Shown: one piece after another, positions 1 through 5,753 of the stretch
How positions within the stretch are numbered: position 1 is the stretch's first letter
How the letters are laid out: every line of letters starts with the position of its first letter
NCBI GenBank assembly: GCA_021641225.1
Contig: JAJWXI010000041.1
Location: 1-12,830, forward strand
Source: Collinsella aerofaciens
GTDB taxonomy: Bacteria; Actinomycetota; Coriobacteriia; Coriobacteriales; Coriobacteriaceae
Reading direction: 5' to 3'
Length of the DNA: 12,830 nt
Notes under the pieces: generated by a model
What the model was told of the DNA's origin: nothing
Database searches by the model: none
Seen by the model: the letters and a program-made list of their open reading frames with translations, nothing else
Made by a program: the position numbers and the translations under genes

Positions 1-81
1 CGCCTGGATTACGCTATCGTCGCCGTCATCCTGTTTGTGGCCGACTACCTGCTCACGCGCGCCTCGCGCCGCGTTCGCTAG
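1..81 (+). CDS. C-terminal end of an unidentified membrane protein (partial)
   Basis: Frame 1 is open from the window edge and ends at a TAG at 79-81, giving the last 26 residues of a protein. The tail holds a hydrophobic run (AIVAVILFVADYLL), which could be one transmembrane helix. It is followed by an arginine-rich end (TRASRRVR), typical of a cytoplasmic positive-inside terminus. The stop lies 9 bases before the protease start, and the base composition matches the genes downstream, so it is probably the preceding gene of the same operon. Too little is present to name a family. That it is a real gene is inferred from the open frame, the hydrophobic-then-basic pattern and the tight spacing. 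Confidence 0.6.
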   Translation, partial: RLDYAIVAVILFVADYLLTRASRRVR

Positions 82-90
82 GGAAGCGCC

Positions 91-774
91 ATGTCCAGCA
101 GCTACTTCATGAACCTGCTCGCCAGCGCCGTTGCCGTCATCGTCGGCATCGTCACCCACGAGAGCGCGCACGCCGCCGCGGCCTGGGCGCTCGGCGACAA
201 GACGGCCCGTTCGCGCGGTCGCGTCTCGCTCAACCCGCTCAACCATATTGACCCGTTTGGCACCATCATCCTACCGCTGCTTATGCTTGCCGCCGGCGGC
301 CCGGTGTTCGCCTTCGCCAAGCCGGTGCCCGTCTACCTCAACAACCTCAAGCACCCCAAGCGCGATGAGGTCCTGGTGAGCGCGGCCGGCCCCGCATCGA
401 ACATCGCACTCGCGTGCCTCGCCGCGGCTCTCATGCACCTGACCTATGGCAACCTCTACGCCAGCATGTCCTTTGCCGTTGCGTCGCAAATCATGAACTT
501 CGGCGCCACCTTTATCGTGGTCAACTTATCGCTTGCGTTCTTTAACCTCATCCCGATCCCGCCGCTCGACGGCTCGTCGATCGTCGTTCCGTTCCTTAAA
601 GGCAAGGCGCTCGACAACTATTACCGCCTGCAGCAATATGTCATGCCCATCCTCATCATCGTGCTCTATCTGCTGCCCATGTGGACCGGCATTGACGTGA
701 TCGGCCGCTATTTCGACGTTACCGTGTATCCGCTGGCAGAGCAGCTGCTCACCTTCGCAATCGCCGGCATCTAG
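91..774 (+). CDS. M50-family site-2-type intramembrane zinc metalloprotease
   Basis: A 227-residue, strongly hydrophobic protein of the compact site-2 protease (M50) type, which cuts substrates within or next to the membrane. The first helix carries the zinc motif HExxH as HESAH (H23, E24, H27). The second conserved site is NLIPIPPLDG, ending at D160, the likely third zinc ligand. Between them lie a conserved N-P-L/D-P-F-G-T region after residue 48 and two further hydrophobic spans; a last helix lies near residues 185-200. The ATG at 91 follows AGGGAAG at 80-86, which overlaps the upstream stop. This short protease is frequently found next to scpA/scpB in Gram-positive bacteria, as here. Its substrate is unknown and cannot be read from the sequence. 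The family call is firm; a role in a particular signalling pathway would be guesswork. Confidence 0.9.
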   Translation: MSSSYFMNLLASAVAVIVGIVTHESAHAAAAWALGDKTARSRGRVSLNPLNHIDPFGTIILPLLMLAAGGPVFAFAKPVPVYLNNLKHPKRDEVLVSAAGPASNIALACLAAALMHLTYGNLYASMSFAVASQIMNFGATFIVVNLSLAFFNLIPIPPLDGSSIVVPFLKGKALDNYYRLQQYVMPILIIVLYLLPMWTGIDVIGRYFDVTVYPLAEQLLTFAIAGI

Positions 775-782
775 GGTAAACT
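754..782 (+). promoter_or_regulatory. Possible weak sigma-70-type promoter before scpA
   Basis: TTCGCA (754-759) and TAAACT (777-782) each match four of six consensus bases and are separated by 17 bases, the optimal spacer. The -35 box lies inside the end of the protease gene. The gap before scpA is the longest in the window (84 bases), so a secondary promoter here is plausible. In a sequence of this size such partial matches arise by chance, so this is only a candidate. Confidence 0.25.
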
Positions 783-789
783 TACAGGT

Positions 790-808
790 CGACCGTGCAA
801 AACGGTCG
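790..808 (+). other. Small stem-loop in the scpA leader
   Basis: CGACCG (790-795) pairs with CGGTCG (803-808) around a 7-base loop (TGCAAAA). No run of T follows, so it is not a classical intrinsic terminator. If the candidate promoter at 754-782 is real, the transcript would begin at about the base of this stem, where a hairpin could stabilise the mRNA 5' end. This is inference from pairing only. Confidence 0.3.
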
Positions 809-825
809 CAACATGCACCCAAACC

Positions 826-840
826 GCGCCGCGGAGGCGC
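826..840 (+). other. Second small GC hairpin upstream of the scpA ribosome binding site
   Basis: GCGCC (826-830) can pair with GGCGC (836-840) around a GCGGA loop. It ends five bases before the strong ribosome binding site of scpA and leaves that site unpaired. Short GC inverted repeats are common in GC-rich DNA, so it may have no role. Confidence 0.2.
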
Positions 841-844
841 CGTC

Positions 845-853
845 AAAGGAGGT
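845..853 (+). promoter_or_regulatory. Strong ribosome binding site for scpA
   Basis: AAAGGAGGT lies five bases before the ATG at 859 and is a near-perfect complement to the 16S rRNA 3' end. It fixes the scpA start at 859 rather than at any upstream in-frame codon, and suggests independent, efficient translation of scpA despite the 84-base gap. Confidence 0.85.
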
Positions 854-858
854 CGAAG

Positions 859-1668
859 ATGTCGTATCGCGTGTCGACGCAGGTCTACAGCGGACCGTTC
901 GACCTGCTGCTGCAGCTGGTAACCCGCCAAAAAGTAGATATCGGCGCCATCTCCATTCGCGAGGTCGCCGAGCAGTACCTCGCCGAGGCCGAGCGTATCG
1001 AGGCGCTGGACCTGGACGTGGCGAGCGACTTTTTGCTGGTCGCGGCAACTCTTTTGGATATCAAGGCCGCCTCGCTGGTGCCCCAGGAAGCCCCGCGCAA
1101 GGCGGATGACGATGACGAGTTCGACGAAGACCTCGAGGAGCTGAGCGCGCTCGACGGCGACGCCCTGCGTGAGGTCCTGATTCAGCGCCTGATCGCGTAC
1201 AGGCAGTTTAAGGGCGCAGCGGCGGCACTGGGCGCCCGCATGCAGGCCGAGAGCCGCATGCACCCGCGCGTGGCTGGCCCCGACCCCGAGTTTTTGGGCC
1301 TTATGCCCGACTACCTGGCCGGCATCACCCTGCGCGGCCTGGCCGTCATCTGCGCCGACCTGGACGGCAAGCGCCAGACCTTCCTGCTGGAGGCCGAGCA
1401 CGTGGCGCCGCATCGCGTGCCGCTCGACCTGACCGTGGCCTCGGTCGACCGCTTTACCATGGCGCACGAAAGCTGCACCTTCCGCGAGCTGCTGGACGGC
1501 GACGCCACCACCGAGCAGCTCGTCGTCACCTTCCTGGCCATGCTGGAGCTCGCCAAGCGCGGCTCGCTCACCCTGAGCCAGGACGAGATCTTCGGAACCA
1601 TTCAAATCAGCCGCGTCGAGGGCGCCGAGGCCTACGTGCCCGGCGAGGGCCCCGAGCTCACCGAATAG
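859..1668 (+). CDS. scpA: Segregation and condensation protein A (kleisin)
   Basis: ScpA is the kleisin that bridges the heads of the SMC dimer and, with ScpB, forms the bacterial condensin that compacts and segregates replicated chromosomes. The 269-residue product shows the family N-terminus (YSGPFDLLLQLV, from residue 10), followed by the conserved helical part that binds the SMC neck. A strongly acidic linker (about residues 83-100, rich in D and E) follows, then a C-terminal winged-helix-like part ending near KRGSLTLSQDEIFG. Length is close to the usual 240-270. The start is set by AAAGGAGGT five bases upstream of the ATG. The gene is 12 bases from scpB, its obligate partner. smc and parAB are not in the window. 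Confidence 0.96.
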   Translation: MSYRVSTQVYSGPFDLLLQLVTRQKVDIGAISIREVAEQYLAEAERIEALDLDVASDFLLVAATLLDIKAASLVPQEAPRKADDDDEFDEDLEELSALDGDALREVLIQRLIAYRQFKGAAAALGARMQAESRMHPRVAGPDPEFLGLMPDYLAGITLRGLAVICADLDGKRQTFLLEAEHVAPHRVPLDLTVASVDRFTMAHESCTFRELLDGDATTEQLVVTFLAMLELAKRGSLTLSQDEIFGTIQISRVEGAEAYVPGEGPELTE

Positions 1669-1680
1669 GAGCGGCCAACC

Positions 1681-2409
1681 ATGTCAAACCTTTCCACGCT
1701 GGAGGCAAACAGCCTCAAAGGCGCCCTCGAAGCGCTGCTGCTGGTCTCGAGCGACCCCGTGAGCGCGCCCGCGCTGGCAGGTGCGCTCGACATCGCCCCC
1801 GGCGAGTGTGCATCGCTGCTCGCCGAGCTCAAGGTTGAGTACGAGGAGGCCAACCGCGGCTTTCAGCTGCGCGAGGTCGCCGGTGGCTGGCGCCTGTTTA
1901 CGCATCCCGCCTACCACGATGTTGTCGAGGCCTATGTGCTGAGCTGGGACACGCAAAAGCTGTCGCAGGCGGCGCTCGAGACGCTCGCCGTCATCGCCTA
2001 CCACCAGCCCGTGACACGCGAGGTGGTCAAGGGCATTCGCGGCGTCAACTCCGACGGCGTCATCGCTTCGCTCGTGGACAAGGGCCTGGTGCGCGAGCTC
2101 GGTCGCGACCCCCAGCGTGGTCAGGCCATCATCTACGGCACGACCAACGCTTTCCTTGAAAAGTTTGGCCTGCGCTCCACCCGCGACCTGCCGGATCTGG
2201 AGCAGTTTGCCCCCGACGAGCAGTCGCGCCAGTTTATCCGCGAGCGCCTGAGCGGCCGCAGCATTCAGTCCACGCTCGAGGAGCAAGCCGAGGACCTGGA
2301 CGAAGAGCGCGAGTTGCTCGATACCGATGTTGAGGATGTTGAGGCGATCGAGGGCGAGGTAACCCTAGTTAACGACAGCGCCTCGGAGGATATACATGAC
2401 GAGAACTAA
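1681..2409 (+). CDS. scpB: Segregation and condensation protein B
   Basis: ScpB dimerises and binds the ScpA kleisin in the SMC condensin complex. The 242-residue product has two winged-helix domains. The first begins around LKGALEALLLVSSDPVS; the second contains the most conserved stretch of the family (LSQAALETLAVIAYHQPVTR), then IRGVNSD, LVRELGR and the FLEKFGLRS-type ending of the core. After about residue 185 comes a low-complexity acidic tail rich in E and D, which is common and variable in ScpB proteins. The ATG is preceded by TAGGAG at 1666-1671, overlapping the scpA stop. The last 14 bases overlap the start of the pseudouridine synthase gene, so the two are probably translationally coupled. 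Confidence 0.96.
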   Translation: MSNLSTLEANSLKGALEALLLVSSDPVSAPALAGALDIAPGECASLLAELKVEYEEANRGFQLREVAGGWRLFTHPAYHDVVEAYVLSWDTQKLSQAALETLAVIAYHQPVTREVVKGIRGVNSDGVIASLVDKGLVRELGRDPQRGQAIIYGTTNAFLEKFGLRSTRDLPDLEQFAPDEQSRQFIRERLSGRSIQSTLEEQAEDLDEERELLDTDVEDVEAIEGEVTLVNDSASEDIHDEN

Positions 2410-3364
2410 CGAAGCAGGGGAGACGCGCATCGTCGGCACCGCGGGATCGCCCGAATCCGTCGCCCAGCCCGTCTACCCGCACACCATGCGCCTGCAGCGC
2501 TTTTTGGCGCGCGCGGGCGTGGCGAGCCGCCGCGGCTCGGAGGACCTGATGACCGCCGGCCGTGTGACCGTCAACGGCGAGGTCGCGACCGAGCTGGGCA
2601 CCAAGGTCGATGTCGACCGCGACCACATCGAGGTCGACGGCATGCCCGTCAAGCTCAACCAGGGCGCCGTGTATCTGATGCTCTACAAGCCGACCGGCTA
2701 CCTCACCACCATGAGCGACCCGCAGGAGCGTCCCTGCGTGGCAGACCTGGTCCCTCGCGACCGTTTTCCGGGCTTGTTCCCGGTGGGCCGCCTGGACCGC
2801 GACACCACGGGCCTGTTGCTCTTCACCACCGACGGCGACTTGTCGCAGGACCTGTTGCACCCCAGCAAGCACGTCTACAAGACCTACCAGGCGCTTGTGG
2901 ACGGCCGCCTCACCGACCGCGACTTGGAACCGCTGCGCCGCGGCATCGAGCTCGACGACGGCCTATGCCAGCCGGCCATCTGCCACGTTATCACCGCGCA
3001 CGAGGCCGAGGCCGTGGCACCCCAGGGCGTCAAGCCTGGCACCACCGCCGTGGAGGTCATCATCCGCGAGGGTCGCAAGAACCAGGTCAAGCGCATGCTG
3101 AGCAAGATCCACCACCCGGTGATCCGCCTGCATCGCTGCAACTTTGCCGGCCTGGAGCTCGAAGGCGTAGCCAAGGGTTCGTGGCGCGAGCTCACCGACC
3201 GCGAGGTGCAGATCCTCAAGGACGGCGGAATCCCGCCCAAGCAGGCCAGAGCCAAGCGCAACGGCGGCAAGCCTCAAGACACCCCTGCGAGCCGCACCCG
3301 CCACCACGGCAGCCACGGCTCCGCGCCCAAGCGCAACACCTACCGCGAGCGCTACACGGGCTAG
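2396..3364 (+). CDS. rluB: rRNA pseudouridine synthase, RsuA/RluB family
   Basis: A 322-residue protein expected to convert a specific uridine of ribosomal RNA to pseudouridine. An S4 RNA-binding domain starts at M31 (MRLQRFLARAGVASRR). The catalytic domain carries the family signature GRLDRDTTGLLL with catalytic Asp at D134, followed by the conserved GDLSQDLLHP, KTYQ, and REGRKNQVKRML segments. A basic, Arg/His/Gly-rich tail after about residue 280 is probably disordered and RNA-binding. The ATG at 2396 follows GGAGG and overlaps scpB; it adds about 30 residues of non-conserved sequence before the S4 domain. A start at M31 (2486) is possible, but the upstream ribosome site favours 2396. scpB next to rluB is a widespread order. 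The exact rRNA target (23S as in RluB, or 16S as in RsuA) is inferred, so the symbol is tentative. Confidence 0.9.
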   Translation: MTRTNEAGETRIVGTAGSPESVAQPVYPHTMRLQRFLARAGVASRRGSEDLMTAGRVTVNGEVATELGTKVDVDRDHIEVDGMPVKLNQGAVYLMLYKPTGYLTTMSDPQERPCVADLVPRDRFPGLFPVGRLDRDTTGLLLFTTDGDLSQDLLHPSKHVYKTYQALVDGRLTDRDLEPLRRGIELDDGLCQPAICHVITAHEAEAVAPQGVKPGTTAVEVIIREGRKNQVKRMLSKIHHPVIRLHRCNFAGLELEGVAKGSWRELTDREVQILKDGGIPPKQARAKRNGGKPQDTPASRTRHHGSHGSAPKRNTYRERYTG

Positions 3365-3430
3365 GCAACCCGCCGCGCCCCAGCTCCCGCGTTCCATACC
3401 AGCACATCAACCTTCGAAAGGAAGCATTGC

Positions 3431-4117
3431 ATGATCGTCGCCATCGACGGCCCCGCCGGTTCCGGCAAGTCCACCATCGCCAAGGAGATCGCCCGCCAGC
3501 TGGGCTTTAACAAGCTCGACACGGGCGCCATGTATCGCGCCGTCACCTTCGCTGCGCTCGACCGCGGCATCGATCTGGACGACGAGGCGGCCATCGACGC
3601 CCTCGCCGAACAGATCGAGATTCGCTTTACCAACGGCACCGGCGAGGACACGCGCCTGACCATCGACGGCCAGGACTCATCGGCTGCCATCCGCACCCCG
3701 CAGGTGGACGCCAACGTCTCCAAGGTCTCGGCCTACCCGGGCGTACGCGCCGCCATGCTCATCCATCAGCGCCGCGCCGCCGAGGACCGCGATATCGTGG
3801 CCGAGGGTCGCGACATCGGAACCGTCGTGTTCCCCAACGCGCAGGTCAAGATCTTCCTGACCGCCGACCCGCGTGAGCGTGCCCGCCGCCGTGTGTTGCA
3901 GCGTCACCAAAACGACGCCCAGCCGCTTACCTCCGAGCAGCTCGAGGCCGAGGTCGACGAGACCCTCGACGCCCTCAAACAGCGCGACAAGCTCGACAGC
4001 AGCCGCGAGGTCGCGCCGCTCGTGCCCGCCGAGGACGCCGTACACGTCGACTCCACCGCCCACACCATCGACGAGGTCGTCTCGATAATCGAGGACCTCA
4101 TCAACCAAAGGAGGTAG
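3431..4117 (+). CDS. cmk: (d)CMP kinase
   Basis: Cytidylate kinase transfers phosphate from ATP to CMP or dCMP, giving the diphosphates needed for RNA, DNA and CDP-lipid synthesis. The 228-residue product opens with the P-loop GPAGSGKST (residues 7-15). It then has the substrate-site motif LDTGAMYRA, the conserved EGRDIGTVVFPNA, the arginine-rich lid region (RERARRR), and DSSREVAPL, matching the family's DSSR-APL motif. Length is normal (about 220-230). GAAAGGA at 3416-3422 lies eight bases before the ATG. The gene follows a 66-base gap in which I see no clear promoter or terminator. Its last codons contain the ribosome binding site of plsC, three bases downstream. Confidence 0.96.
   Translation: MIVAIDGPAGSGKSTIAKEIARQLGFNKLDTGAMYRAVTFAALDRGIDLDDEAAIDALAEQIEIRFTNGTGEDTRLTIDGQDSSAAIRTPQVDANVSKVSAYPGVRAAMLIHQRRAAEDRDIVAEGRDIGTVVFPNAQVKIFLTADPRERARRRVLQRHQNDAQPLTSEQLEAEVDETLDALKQRDKLDSSREVAPLVPAEDAVHVDSTAHTIDEVVSIIEDLINQRR
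4107..4115 (+). promoter_or_regulatory. Ribosome binding site for plsC embedded in the end of cmk
   Basis: AAAGGAGGT occupies the last codons of cmk and the first base of its TAG stop (4115-4117), five bases before the plsC ATG at 4121. It is the same strong sequence used for scpA. Termination of cmk translation on top of this site suggests coupled translation of the two genes. Confidence 0.85.
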
Positions 4118-4120
4118 CCC

Positions 4121-4849
4121 ATGCGCCTGTTTAAACAGACACCCGAGGACTATTACAACGCCCCTTATGCTGAGTTCCCCGCGCTCATCCGCGGCACCGT
4201 CGTCGTGGTCATGGCAATCCTTTGGGCCTTCTCCAAGCTCATGTGGCGCTGGAAGGTCGAGGACGCCGATCTGCTGTTTGAGCGCCAGGAGGGTCGCGGC
4301 AGCGTGGTCATCTGCAACCACACCTCGATGGCCGAGCTCCTGGCTGTAGAGACGGCGCTGTTCTTTGGAGGCCGCCGCATTCGCCCCATTTTTAAGTCCG
4401 AGTTTGCCAAGAGCAAGATCGTACGCTGGGCCTTTAGCCGCGTAGGTGGCATTCCCGTCGAGCGCGGTACCGCCGACATGAAGTGTCTGCGCGCCGCCCA
4501 GCATGCGCTGCAGCGCGGCGAGGACGTCTTGATCTTCCCCGAGGGCACGCGCATCCGCTCGCGCGATATCAAACCCGAGGTCCACGGTGGCTTTGCGCTC
4601 ATCGCCCAGATGGGCAAGGCGCCCGTCAACCCGCTCGCCATCTGTGGCTGGTCCGACATCACGCCTGCGGGCAAAAAGATCATGCGTCCCAAGAAGTGCT
4701 GGATTCGCGCCGGCAAGGCCGTCTCGCTTTCCGACGCGCCGGCCGGGCTTAAGCGCACGGAGCGTCTAGCCTGGTTTGAGTCCGAGGCCATGAACCGCGT
4801 CTACGCCATGCGAGACGAGCTGTGCGCCGAGCACCCGGGCAGGTTCTAG
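4121..4849 (+). CDS. plsC: 1-acyl-sn-glycerol-3-phosphate acyltransferase (PlsC family)
   Basis: This family adds the second acyl chain to lysophosphatidic acid, making phosphatidic acid at the inner face of the membrane. The 242-residue product has one hydrophobic segment (about residues 25-42) that could anchor it. It then has acyltransferase motif I (NHTSMAE, H67 to E72), a GGIPVERG-type motif II, and motif III (FPEGTRIRS). A further conserved proline-containing segment (APVNPLAI) fits motif IV. The acidic residue of motif I is Glu where the family normally has Asp (HX4D); the rest of the fold signature is intact, so the protein is likely active. Placement after cmk and before ispH, with plsY and gpsA downstream, supports a phospholipid role. 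Acyl donor and exact substrate are not readable from the sequence. Confidence 0.9.
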   Translation: MRLFKQTPEDYYNAPYAEFPALIRGTVVVVMAILWAFSKLMWRWKVEDADLLFERQEGRGSVVICNHTSMAELLAVETALFFGGRRIRPIFKSEFAKSKIVRWAFSRVGGIPVERGTADMKCLRAAQHALQRGEDVLIFPEGTRIRSRDIKPEVHGGFALIAQMGKAPVNPLAICGWSDITPAGKKIMRPKKCWIRAGKAVSLSDAPAGLKRTERLAWFESEAMNRVYAMRDELCAEHPGRF

Positions 4850-4851
4850 CC

Positions 4852-5751
4852 ATGAACGAGAACGTGACGAAAACCGCCGCGACCGCGTCCGACCAAGCCG
4901 GTGCGCCCACCATCGAGATCGCAGCCCACGCTGGCACCTGTTACGGTGTGCAGCGCGCGCTCGACATGGCGCTGGCCGCCGCGCCGCAGGCGGGGGAGAG
5001 CGCTCAGGTCCATACCCTGGGGCCGCTCATCCACAACCCCATCGTGGTGAGCGAGCTTGCCGAGGCTGGCGTTGGCTTGGCCGAGACCCTGGACGACGCA
5101 TCGTCGGGCACCGTAATCATCCGCGCCCACGGCGTGGTGCCGCAGGTGATCGATGCGGCTCACGATCGCGGTCTTACCGTGGTCGACGCCACCTGCCCCT
5201 ACGTGAAAAAGGTCCACGTGGCGGCGGAGCGCCTGGTACGCGAGGGCTATCGCGTGATCGTCGTGGGCGAGCCGGGCCACCCCGAGGTCGAGGGCATTCT
5301 GGGCCACGCTGGTGATGACGCTCAAGTCGTGAGCCATGCCGCCGATGCCGACGAGCTGTCGCTCAAGGGCAAGGTGGGCCTCGTCGTGCAGACCACCCAG
5401 ACCGCGCAGAACCTGGCCGAGGTCGTGGCTGCCATTACGCCGCGCGTGCAGGAACTGCGCGTGATCAACACCATCTGCGCTGCTACGAGCGAGCGCCAGC
5501 AGGCCGCCGCCGCACTTGCCAGCCGCTGCGACTGCATGGTCGTCGTCGGCGGCAAAAACTCTGGCAACACCCGCCGTCTGGCGCAGATCTGCGCTGACGC
5601 CTGCGAGCGCACGCATCATATCGAGGAGGCAAGCGAGCTAGAGGCCGCATGGTTTGTCGGCGCTCACCACATCGGTATCACCGCCGGCGCCTCCACCCCG
5701 CAAGAACACATCGAACGCGCCGTCGCGCGCATCAAGGAGCTTTGCCGCTAA
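4852..5751 (+). CDS. ispH: 4-hydroxy-3-methylbut-2-enyl diphosphate reductase
   Basis: IspH (LytB) is the last enzyme of the MEP isoprenoid pathway, reducing HMBPP to IPP and DMAPP with a [4Fe-4S] cluster. All three cluster cysteines are present: C30 in GTCYGV, C115 in DATCPYV and C209 in NTICAAT, with spacing like the E. coli enzyme. Substrate-binding histidines sit in GPLIHNP, IRAHGV and GHPEVEG, the last also holding the catalytic Glu; QTTQT and GGKNSGNT complete the active site. I chose the ATG at 4852, two bases after plsC, giving 299 residues. A GTG at 4822 inside plsC would add ten residues with no conserved sequence. The ribosome site before the ATG is weak (GGGCAGG), so coupling to plsC is likely. 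In many Gram-positives rpsA follows ispH; here it does not. Confidence 0.96.
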   Translation: MNENVTKTAATASDQAGAPTIEIAAHAGTCYGVQRALDMALAAAPQAGESAQVHTLGPLIHNPIVVSELAEAGVGLAETLDDASSGTVIIRAHGVVPQVIDAAHDRGLTVVDATCPYVKKVHVAAERLVREGYRVIVVGEPGHPEVEGILGHAGDDAQVVSHAADADELSLKGKVGLVVQTTQTAQNLAEVVAAITPRVQELRVINTICAATSERQQAAAALASRCDCMVVVGGKNSGNTRRLAQICADACERTHHIEEASELEAAWFVGAHHIGITAGASTPQEHIERAVARIKELCR

Positions 5752-5753
5752 TC

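Noticed and set aside
526..1605. Long open frame on the - strand (359 codons) across the protease end and scpA
   Set aside because: It lies opposite two well-supported genes, its translation is Gln/His/Val/Gly-rich low-complexity typical of antisense GC-rich codons, and it resembles no family. It is a by-product of strong third-position GC bias.
3411..3421. Inverted repeat CCTT-CGA-AAGG before cmk that might mask its ribosome site
   Set aside because: Only four base pairs with a three-base loop; too unstable to count as a regulatory structure.
3365..3430. Possible terminator or promoter between the pseudouridine synthase gene and cmk
   Set aside because: I see no stem followed by a T-run and no good -35/-10 pair in these 66 bases; only the cmk ribosome site is evident.
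3677..4585. 302-codon - strand frame opposite cmk and plsC
   Set aside because: Antisense to two clear genes, rich in Gly/Leu/Asp/His repeats with no domain signature and no convincing ribosome site; a composition artefact.
5649..5753. N-terminal extension of the DUF512 protein into ispH
   Set aside because: The extra 35 codons are Arg/His-rich, unlike the PDZ start of the family, and lie entirely inside ispH in another frame. The ATG at 5754 is the sensible start.
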